Source of the DNA: an uncultured Oscillospiraceae bacterium
Lineage (GTDB): Bacteria; Bacillota; Clostridia; Oscillospirales; Oscillospiraceae
Direction of reading: 5' to 3'
Length of the DNA stretch: 5,084 nucleotides
Assembly (NCBI GenBank): GCA_905234575.1
Contig: CAJOIG010000214.1
Coordinates: 1 to 5,084 of the forward strand
Made by a program: the position numbers and the translations under genes. Every line of letters starts with the position of its first letter. Positions within the stretch are counted from its first letter, which is position 1. The notes under the pieces were generated by a model. It ran no database searches. It was given only the letters and a program-made list of their open reading frames with translations, and was not told where the DNA came from. This document shows, in pieces, positions 1 to 5,084 of this stretch.

Positions 1-44
1 CCCTCGTCTCTCGATACGTTCGGACACAATACGATGCGTTTCAT
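1..44 (-). CDS. nadK: NAD kinase, N-terminal fragment (cut by window edge)
   Basis: Only the first 14 codons plus two bases are in the window, reading MKRIVLCPNVSRDE followed by a glycine codon. The family phosphorylates NAD to NADP in the cytoplasm with ATP or polyphosphate. The assignment rests on two things: the hydrophobic first strand followed by a CPN-x2-RD-x-G pattern, which I recall from clostridial NAD kinases, and the position directly after tlyA, where nadK sits in the conserved clostridial cluster. The start is ATG at 44-42. An AGGAG at 57-53 lies 8 nt upstream and overlaps the tlyA stop codon, and the gap to tlyA is 11 nt, so the gene is very likely co-transcribed and coupled to tlyA. 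The catalytic GGDG motif lies beyond the edge and cannot be seen. An unrelated protein cannot be strictly excluded from 14 residues. Confidence 0.72.
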   Translation of the reverse strand, partial: MKRIVLCPNVSRDE

Positions 45-52
45 AGCAAGCT

Positions 53-57
53 CTCCT
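53..57 (-). promoter_or_regulatory. Ribosome binding site of nadK
   Basis: The minus strand reads AGGAG here, 8 nt before the ATG at 44-42. It shares bases with the TAG stop of tlyA (58-56). This supports a real gene start at 44 and translational coupling to tlyA. Confidence 0.7.
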
Positions 58-853
58 ATCGTTCCAGCGCCTCGTGCGAGCGGCGGACCAGCTCCGCGCA
101 GTCCACAGGGACGCTCTCGCCCGCCGTGCGGAGCCAGGCAAGATACTCGATGTTCCCCTCCGGCCCGCGCACGGGCGAGAAATCCAGGCCTGCCAGCGCA
201 AAGCCCATGGCCTCCGCCGCGGAAAGCACGTCCTCCAGCACCTCCCGGTGCACAGCGGGATCCCGCACGACGCCCTTTTTCCCGACCTTCTCCCGCCCGG
301 CCTCGAACTGCGGCTTCACGAGGCAGACGACCTGCCCGGCCTCCTTTAAGAGGGGCTTCACCGCCGGAAGCACCAGCTTCAGCGAGATGAAGGACATGTC
401 CATGACCGCCATATCCATGCGCTCCGGGAACATGTCCGTGGTCAGGCTGCGGGCGTTCGTGCGCTCCATGACGGTGACGCGCTCATCGCTGCGGAGGGAC
501 CAGGCGAGCTGCCCGTATCCCACGTCCACGGCGTAGACATGCTTCGCGCCGCGCTGCAGGAGGCAGTCCGTAAAGCCGCCGGTGGAGGCGCCGCAGTCCA
601 CGCAGACATATCCCGACGGGTCGATGCCGAACACATCCAGGGCCTTCTGCAGCTTGAGTCCGCCGCGGCTGACGAAGGGTAACTTTTCGCCCCGGACCTC
701 CACCGCCGCGTCGGGCGCGACCGGCGTTCCGGGCTTCGTCTGCTTCTCGCCGTCCACATACACGGACCCCGCCATGATGAGGGCCTTGGCCTTCTCGCGG
801 CTCTCCGCGAGGTTTTTCTCAAAAACGAGCTGATCGAGTCTTGTCTTAGCCAT
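56..853 (-). CDS. tlyA: TlyA family rRNA (cytidine-2'-O)-methyltransferase / hemolysin A homologue
   Basis: 265 residues, the usual length for the family. An N-terminal S4 RNA-binding domain (about residues 4-60, RLDQLVFEK...AKALIMAGSVYVDG) is followed by an FtsJ/RrmJ-type Rossmann methyltransferase. Visible motifs are RGGLKL at 63-68, the SAM-binding DCGASTGGFTD at 86-96, DVGYGQL at 110-116, MDMSFISL at 151-158, LVKPQFEAG at 179-187 and PEGNIEYL at 231-238. K67, D152, K180 and E236 fit the K-D-K-E catalytic tetrad of 2'-O-methyltransferases. Characterised TlyA enzymes methylate 16S and/or 23S rRNA cytidines and sensitise cells to capreomycin. The 'hemolysin' name is historical. The ATG at 853-851 overlaps the end of dxs by 8 nt (ATGGCTAA) and has AGGAG at 865-861, 7 nt upstream inside dxs, so translation is coupled. 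The gene looks intact. The exact methylation target in this organism is inferred. Confidence 0.95.
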   Translation of the reverse strand: MAKTRLDQLVFEKNLAESREKAKALIMAGSVYVDGEKQTKPGTPVAPDAAVEVRGEKLPFVSRGGLKLQKALDVFGIDPSGYVCVDCGASTGGFTDCLLQRGAKHVYAVDVGYGQLAWSLRSDERVTVMERTNARSLTTDMFPERMDMAVMDMSFISLKLVLPAVKPLLKEAGQVVCLVKPQFEAGREKVGKKGVVRDPAVHREVLEDVLSAAEAMGFALAGLDFSPVRGPEGNIEYLAWLRTAGESVPVDCAELVRRSHEALER

Positions 854-2687
854 GGAGCAGCTCCTTTGCCGCCCGTGCGATGCCCGCGGCGTCGAGGCCG
901 ATCGCGCGGCGCAGATCCTCGGGCGCGCCGTTCGGCAGGACGCCGTCTCCCGCGTTCCGAAGCCGCGCCGCCTTGGGCGTCTCTCCCTGCTCCGTCAGCG
1001 CGGCAAGGAGCCGCTCCCCCACGCTTCCGGCGCGGCAGACGTCCTCCGCGACGAGGATACGCCCGGTTTTCCGCACGGAAGCGATGACTTCGGAGATGTT
1101 CAGCGGGGCAATGCGATTGAGCTTCACGACCGCCGCGGAAACGCCCTCGGCCGCCAGAAGCTCCGCCGCCTCCAGCACAGGGTTGATCTCCCAGCCATAG
1201 GAGACGAGCGTAAGGTCGGACCCCTCCCGCAGCGTCACGGCGGGGGCCTCGGCGTTGTCCGCGGTATAGGCCCCCTCCCCGCCCCGGGGATAGCGCACCG
1301 CCGCGGGGCCGGTCGTCTCGAGCACCGCCCGGCGCAGCATGGACCCGAGCTCCGCGAAGCTCGACGGCGCGTACACCGTCATGCCGGGCACGGTCGCGAG
1401 GAAGGCCGCGTCGAAGGTGCCCTGGTGGGTCTGTCCGTCCTTGCCGACGATCCCGGCCCGGTCCACGGCGAACACCGCGTGCAGGCCAAGGAGGGAAATG
1501 TCGTGCAGGAGCATGTCATAGCTGCGCTGCAAAAACGTGGAGTACACCGCGAACACGGGGATCAGCCCCTGCGCCGCCATACCGCCCGCCATGGCGGCGG
1601 CGTGCTCCTCCGCGATGCCCACGTCGAAAAAGCGGTCGGGAAATTCCTTCTGAAAGCGGAGAAGGCCCGTGCCCTCCGCCATGCCCGCCGTGATGGCGGT
1701 CACGCGGCGGTCCTCCGCGCCGAGCTCCGTCAGCGTCTGCCCGAACACGGCGGAAAAGTCCGCTCCGGTTTTGAGGGGCGTGCCGTCCGCGGGATCGAAG
1801 GCGCCGACGCCGTGGAAGCGCTCCGGGTGCTGCTCGGCGGGGACATAGCCCCGCCCCTTCTGGGTGATGACGTGCACGAGGCAGGGCCGCCCCTGCTCCC
1901 GGGCCCAGCGCAGGGCCTTCTCGACCTTGGCGATGTCGTGCCCGTCAATGGGACCAAGGTACTCGAAGCCCAGGTCGTCAAAAATATTCTCTTGAAGGAC
2001 GCGCTCCTTGATCCAATGCTTGAGGCGGTGCGTCGCCCGGTACAGGAAGGGAATGCGCTCGGAAAAAACGCTGCGATACCAGCGCTTGAAATTGATGTAC
2101 TCCGGCTTCGTGCGCATGTTATCGAGCATCTTGGCGATGCCGCCGACGCCGCGGTCGATGGACATGCCGTTGTCGTTCAGGACGATGACGAGCGGCTCGC
2201 CGCTGCGCCCGGCGTCGGAAAGGCCCTCGAGGGCCATGCCGCCGTTCAGCGCGCCGTCCCCGATGACAGCAAGTACGTCATAATCGCCGCCGAGAGCCGT
2301 GCGGGCGCGGGCCATGCCCAGAGCCACGGAAATGGAATCGGAGGCGTGGCCCGCGACGAAGGCGTCGTGCGCGCTCTCCGCCGGCTTCGGGAAGCCCGCC
2401 ATGCCGCCGAGCTCCCGGAAATCCCGGAAGCCGTCCCGCCGCCCGGTGAGGAGCTTGTGCGTGTAGCACTGATGCCCCACGTCGAACAGAAGGCGGTCCC
2501 TGGATGTATCGTATACCCGGTGGATGGCGACCGTGAGCTCCACCGCGCCGAGGTTCGACGCGAGATGCCCTCCGCTGCGGGCGACGTTCTCCACGAGGAA
2601 CGCCCGGATCTCGCCGCAGAGCAGCTGCAGCTCCGCCGCGCTGAGAGAACGCAGATCCGCCGGGGTTTGTATCGTTTCTAAGATCAC
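846..2687 (-). CDS. dxs: 1-deoxy-D-xylulose-5-phosphate synthase
   Basis: 613 residues, full length for the family (about 620). The cytoplasmic thiamine-diphosphate enzyme condenses pyruvate with glyceraldehyde 3-phosphate to DXP. This is the entry step of the MEP isoprenoid pathway and also feeds thiamine and pyridoxal synthesis in many bacteria. The N-terminal domain shows H56 (equivalent of E. coli H49), DVGHQCYTHKLLTGR at 69-83, AGHASDSIS at 112-120, and the ThDP/Mg motif GDG at 143-145 with NDN at 171-173. The transketolase-like pyrimidine domain has DVGIAEEH at 355-362 (E360 is the likely catalytic glutamate) and DRAGIVGKDGQTHQGTFD at 409-426. The C-terminal transketolase domain runs from about 490 to 610. 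The start is GTG at 2687-2685 with AGGAG 7 nt upstream. It has its own promoter at 2720-2748 and overlaps tlyA by 8 nt. Every key residue I checked is present. Confidence 0.98.
   Translation of the reverse strand: MILETIQTPADLRSLSAAELQLLCGEIRAFLVENVARSGGHLASNLGAVELTVAIHRVYDTSRDRLLFDVGHQCYTHKLLTGRRDGFRDFRELGGMAGFPKPAESAHDAFVAGHASDSISVALGMARARTALGGDYDVLAVIGDGALNGGMALEGLSDAGRSGEPLVIVLNDNGMSIDRGVGGIAKMLDNMRTKPEYINFKRWYRSVFSERIPFLYRATHRLKHWIKERVLQENIFDDLGFEYLGPIDGHDIAKVEKALRWAREQGRPCLVHVITQKGRGYVPAEQHPERFHGVGAFDPADGTPLKTGADFSAVFGQTLTELGAEDRRVTAITAGMAEGTGLLRFQKEFPDRFFDVGIAEEHAAAMAGGMAAQGLIPVFAVYSTFLQRSYDMLLHDISLLGLHAVFAVDRAGIVGKDGQTHQGTFDAAFLATVPGMTVYAPSSFAELGSMLRRAVLETTGPAAVRYPRGGEGAYTADNAEAPAVTLREGSDLTLVSYGWEINPVLEAAELLAAEGVSAAVVKLNRIAPLNISEVIASVRKTGRILVAEDVCRAGSVGERLLAALTEQGETPKAARLRNAGDGVLPNGAPEDLRRAIGLDAAGIARAAKELLHG
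861..865 (-). promoter_or_regulatory. Ribosome binding site of tlyA, inside dxs
   Basis: The minus strand reads AGGAG (within AAAGGAG) 7 nt before the tlyA ATG at 853-851. It lies in the last codons of dxs. It fixes the tlyA start, and with the 8-nt overlap it implies re-initiation by ribosomes finishing dxs. The following CTGCTCC could pair weakly with the GGAG, but a 4-bp stem is too short to build a regulatory claim on. Confidence 0.65.
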
Positions 2688-2694
2688 GTTTGTG

Positions 2695-2699
2695 CTCCT
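2695..2699 (-). promoter_or_regulatory. Ribosome binding site of dxs (supports GTG start)
   Basis: The minus strand reads AGGAG with 7 nt before the GTG at 2687-2685. No ATG in this frame sits near a comparable Shine-Dalgarno, and starting here gives the normal Dxs N-terminus (MILETIQTPADL). This site therefore decides the start codon. Confidence 0.8.
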
Positions 2700-2719
2700 A
2701 ATCTCGTAATCGTCCCTAT

Positions 2720-2748
2720 ATCATAGCAAAATGCACCCTGTTTTGCAA
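2720..2748 (-). promoter_or_regulatory. Predicted sigma-A-type promoter for dxs-tlyA-nadK
   Basis: On the minus strand there is a -35 box TTGCAA (2748-2743, 4 of 6 to TTGACA), a spacer of exactly 17 bp, and a -10 box TATGAT (2725-2720, 5 of 6 to TATAAT). The -10 is preceded by TG and one base, an extended -10. The predicted start is near 2714-2713, giving a leader of about 26 nt that carries the dxs Shine-Dalgarno. The region is clearly AT-richer than the genes on either side. The promoter would let dxs, tlyA and nadK be expressed apart from nusB-xseA-xseB-ispA. A perfect inverted repeat overlaps the -35 box, suggesting control by a repressor. The promoter is predicted from sequence only. Confidence 0.6.
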
Positions 2749-2771
2749 GGTGCATTTTGCATATTATTCAT
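2721..2771 (-). other. Possible 16-residue ORF across the dxs promoter region
   Basis: The minus strand has AGGAG (2779-2775), then 3 nt, then ATG at 2771, giving MNNMQNAPCKTGCILL and a TGA at 2723-2721. The ORF starts 18 nt after the ispA stop. Its body coincides with the inverted repeat, and its stop lies within the -10 box. It has a start, a Shine-Dalgarno and a stop, but the spacing is tight and the product matches no family I know. It may be a leader peptide on the read-through transcript, or chance. Confidence 0.15.
2726..2760. repeat. Perfect 12-bp inverted repeat over the dxs promoter (candidate operator)
   Basis: The arms GCAAAATGCACC (2726-2737) and GGTGCATTTTGC (2749-2760) are perfect reverse complements separated by 11 nt. 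The dyad axis is at 2743, on the edge of the -35 box. The lower arm falls wholly in the -35/-10 spacer and the other arm lies just upstream of the -35. This is the geometry expected of an operator bound by a dimeric repressor. The alternative is an RNA hairpin at the end of the upstream ispA transcript. Against a classical intrinsic terminator, only four T follow the GC-containing core on either strand, and the run is broken by GC. I do not recognise the half-site as that of a known regulator. Confidence 0.6.
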
Positions 2772-2789
2772 AGTCTCCTGAATAAGTGG

Positions 2790-3585
<796 letters not shown>

Positions 3586-3586
<1 letters not shown>

Positions 3587-3810
3587 CACACGTCCTCAAA
3601 GGGGAGTTCCTCCGGCGTGCCGTCGGCCGCCGCGCGAAGCTGCACGACCTTCTGCTCCGCCTCGGTGAGCTGGCTCTCACAGGCGCGGATGAGCCCAGTC
3701 CCCTCCTCAAAAAGCTTCAGGCTCTCCGCCAGGGACGTCTCTCCCTGCTCCAGCGCGCGGACGATCTCCTCCAGCCGGGAGAGCGACTGTTCAAACGTTT
3801 TCTTTGCCAT
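3586..3810 (-). CDS. xseB: Exodeoxyribonuclease VII small subunit
   Basis: 74 residues, normal for XseB (about 70-85). It is the small subunit that assembles in several copies with XseA into exonuclease VII, which degrades single-stranded DNA in both directions and acts in repair. The sequence is the typical helical hairpin: FEQSLSRLEEIVRALEQGE (6-24), SLAESLKLFEEG (26-37), then LIRACESQLTEAEQKVVQL (40-58) and a short acidic tail. The frame is open upstream to 3993. The start at ATG 3810 is chosen because it gives the conserved MAKKTFEQSL start, has AGGAGG 9 nt upstream, and the upstream stretch is an out-of-frame reading of xseA. It overlaps the xseA end by 20 nt, and its TGA (3588-3586) overlaps the ispA ATG by one base, so the large subunit, small subunit and ispA are translationally coupled. 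Confidence 0.95.
3593..3597 (-). promoter_or_regulatory. Ribosome binding site of ispA, inside xseB
   Basis: The minus strand carries GAGGA 6 nt before ATG 3586 and only 3 nt before the in-frame GTG 3589. This favours the ATG, which overlaps the xseB stop as TGATG. Confidence 0.55.
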
Positions 3811-5008
3811 GTTCGTGAACCTCCTCCACGAGGCAGCCGAGGTCCGCCCCGGCCAGGGTGATGTCGATGCGGTCGCCGACGCGGACCTGCGCCGCGCCGC
3901 GCAGGGGAATGCCGTCCTTCTGCGCGAGGGCATAGCCCCGCCCGAGGACCGCAAGGGGGCTGAGCGCGTCCAGCGTCGAGGCAAGCCGCGCAAAGCCGTG
4001 CCGCCGTTCGGAAAGCGTGTTCCGCATCGCCGCCGACAGCGAGGACGCCAGCGTTTCCAGCGCCTGCCGCCGCCTCCCGACGGGCAGGTCCGGATCGGTC
4101 ATCGCGGGACTTCCGGCGAGGGTGTCCAGCCGATAGGAAAGCTCGTCCAGCCGGTCCTGCATCCCCCGCTCGAGCCGCTGCCGGCCGAGGGAAAGACGGT
4201 GCCGCAGCTCCGCGCCGCGGGCACCGACGAGCTCCGCCGCCGCGGTGGGCGTATGGGCCGAGCGGTCCGCGACGTAGTCCGCGATGGTGACGTCCGGCTC
4301 ATGGCCGACCGCCGAAACGACCGGGATCTCCGAGGCGTAGATCGCCCGGGCGACGCCCTCGTCGTTGAAGGCCCAGAGCTCCTCCCGGGAGCCGCCGCCG
4401 CGGCCGACGATCATGACGTCCGCGACGCGCCAGAGATTGGCGAGCCGGATGGCCCGGACGATCTCCCCGGGGGCCGCCGCGCCCTGGACCGCCACGGGCA
4501 GCAGGAGCACCTTCGCCGCGGGCCAGGTCTTTTTCAGGGTGCGGAGGATGTCGTGAATGACGGCGCCGGACGCGCTCGTCACCACCGCGACCCGCTCGGG
4601 ATAGGGCGGGAGCGGCTTTTTGTGGGCGGGATCGAACAGTCCCTCCGCCTCGAGCTTTGCCCGCAGGCGCTCATACTCGGCCTCCAGCGCGCCCTCCCCC
4701 ACGGGCAGCACGTCCGTGGCGGTGAACTGATACTTCCCCTGGGGCTCATAGAGCGTGACGCTGCCGATAAGCAGGACGGTCTTGCCGTTTTCCGGCAGAA
4801 AGCGCAGCCGCGAGGCGTTCATGCGGGTGATGACGCAGTTCACGACGCACTTCTCGTCCTTCAGGGAGAAATAATGATAGCCCGAGGGATAGCGCTTGTA
4901 GCCCGTGACCTCGCCCTGCACGGCGAGGCGCAGGAGCATCGGGTCCGTCTCGACCCGGGACCGCACGAGCCGGTTGAGCTGCGTGACGGAATAGACGGTC
5001 TCAGGCAT
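3791..5008 (-). CDS. xseA: Exodeoxyribonuclease VII large subunit
   Basis: 405 residues, within the family range but toward the short end (E. coli about 456). It is the catalytic subunit of the cytoplasmic single-strand DNA exonuclease. An N-terminal OB-fold (about 1-100) includes LRLAVQGEVTGYKRYPSGYH (26-45) and FSLKD (47-51). The catalytic domain begins near LPPYPERVAVVTSASGAVIHD (133-153) and contains GRGGGSREELWAFN (202-215), GHEPDVTIADYVAD (235-248) and TPTAAAEL (253-260). A helical, arginine-rich segment (about 262-345) is the expected coiled-coil region that binds XseB, followed by LSPLAVLGRGYALA (349-362) and a small C-terminal beta segment. ATG 5008 gives the canonical N-terminus and overlaps the nusB stop by 8 nt (ATGCCTGA). 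Only a short GGAG lies 4 nt upstream, so initiation probably depends on coupling to nusB. No key motif is missing. Confidence 0.97.
   Translation of the reverse strand: MPETVYSVTQLNRLVRSRVETDPMLLRLAVQGEVTGYKRYPSGYHYFSLKDEKCVVNCVITRMNASRLRFLPENGKTVLLIGSVTLYEPQGKYQFTATDVLPVGEGALEAEYERLRAKLEAEGLFDPAHKKPLPPYPERVAVVTSASGAVIHDILRTLKKTWPAAKVLLLPVAVQGAAAPGEIVRAIRLANLWRVADVMIVGRGGGSREELWAFNDEGVARAIYASEIPVVSAVGHEPDVTIADYVADRSAHTPTAAAELVGARGAELRHRLSLGRQRLERGMQDRLDELSYRLDTLAGSPAMTDPDLPVGRRRQALETLASSLSAAMRNTLSERRHGFARLASTLDALSPLAVLGRGYALAQKDGIPLRGAAQVRVGDRIDITLAGADLGCLVEEVHEHGKENV
3820..3825 (-). promoter_or_regulatory. Ribosome binding site of xseB, inside xseA
   Basis: The minus strand has GGAGGAGG at 3827-3820, whose AGGAGG core is 9 nt before the ATG at 3810. 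This strong Shine-Dalgarno inside the xseA tail decides the xseB start over the longer open frame. A strong site fits the need for several XseB copies per XseA. Confidence 0.75.
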
Positions 5009-5084
5009 CGGTCTCCGCGACGGCGGGGTTTTCCCCCTTCGCCTCGATCTCCCCGCGGTAGAAGCCGCCGAGGATGCCGTTCAC
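5001..5084 (-). CDS. nusB: Transcription antitermination factor NusB, C-terminal fragment (cut by window edge)
   Basis: The last 27 codons and the TGA (5003-5001) are present. They begin VNGILGGFYR, which matches the (F)VNGVLG helix near the end of NusB, and continue in a charged tail (GEIEAKGENPAVAETDA). NusB binds boxA RNA with NusE/S10 in rRNA antitermination. The 8-nt overlap with xseA and the place of nusB in clostridial xseA-xseB-ispA clusters support the call. The rest of the gene is outside the window. Confidence 0.78.
   Translation of the reverse strand: MNGILGGFYRGEIEAKGENPAVAETDA

Noticed and set aside
34..536. Plus-strand open frames overlapping tlyA
   Set aside because: Arginine/proline/alanine-rich shadow translations of a well-supported minus-strand gene, with no motifs or Shine-Dalgarno.
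852..2681. 609-codon open frame on the plus strand, antisense to dxs
   Set aside because: It is in exact codon register with dxs, so stops need the rare sense codons TTA, CTA or TCA, which high-GC coding avoids. Its translation has no recognisable domain, while dxs has every family motif.
2688..2719. Riboswitch (for example TPP) in the dxs leader
   Set aside because: The predicted leader is only about 26 nt and holds little besides the Shine-Dalgarno, far too short for a known riboswitch.
2726..2760. Classical Rho-independent terminator
   Set aside because: The stem is strong, but no continuous T-run follows on either strand, and the position is better explained by the promoter/operator geometry.
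5025..5037. GGGGGAAAACCCC near the nusB end as a slippery frameshift site or regulatory hairpin
   Set aside because: In the nusB frame the codons are GGG GAA AAC, which does not give an X-XXY-YYZ heptamer, and a 4-bp stem in GC-rich DNA is expected by chance.

Overview
The window is one compact, co-directional gene cluster read entirely on the minus strand, from high to low coordinates. In transcription order it holds: the 3' end of nusB (cut by the right edge), xseA, xseB, ispA (broken), an AT-rich gap with a promoter and inverted repeat, dxs, tlyA, and the first codons of nadK (cut by the left edge). This matches the conserved nusB/xseA-xseB-ispA-dxs-tlyA-nadK block of Firmicutes, especially Clostridia, where argR and recN often follow. 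The DNA is very GC-rich. Motif wording in Dxs (GHQCYTHKLLTGR) and TlyA (DCGASTGGFTD) resembles what I recall from gut Oscillospirales-type Clostridia. The taxonomic placement is inference, not proof.

Right part (about 2790-5084): the nusB end overlaps xseA by 8 nt, xseA overlaps xseB by 20 nt, and xseB touches ispA in a TGATG stop/start. These three junctions point to one translationally coupled transcript. XseA and XseB are the large and small subunits of exonuclease VII. IspA is the short-chain prenyl diphosphate synthase that uses the products of the DXP pathway. The ispA copy here does not read through. It changes frame near 3078-3113, beside a perfect GC-rich hairpin. It also lacks about 20 residues after the second aspartate motif, where the family normally has its pyrophosphate-binding lysines.

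Gap (2688-2789): this is the only real intergenic stretch and is visibly AT-richer than the genes. It carries a convincing sigma-A-type promoter (TTGCAA, 17 bp, TATGAT with an extended TG) pointing at dxs. A perfect 12-bp inverted repeat is centred on the -35 box, so one arm fills the -35/-10 spacer exactly like an operator. A 16-codon ORF with its own AGGAG lies across the same elements.

Left part (1-2687): dxs starts at GTG with a good Shine-Dalgarno and makes DXP synthase, the first MEP-pathway enzyme. It overlaps tlyA (S4 plus FtsJ-like rRNA methyltransferase) by 8 nt. nadK begins 11 nt after tlyA with its Shine-Dalgarno on the tlyA stop codon.

I saw no tRNA, rRNA, CRISPR array, insertion sequence or evident novel multi-gene system. 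The points that merit attention are the damaged ispA and the dxs promoter/operator.
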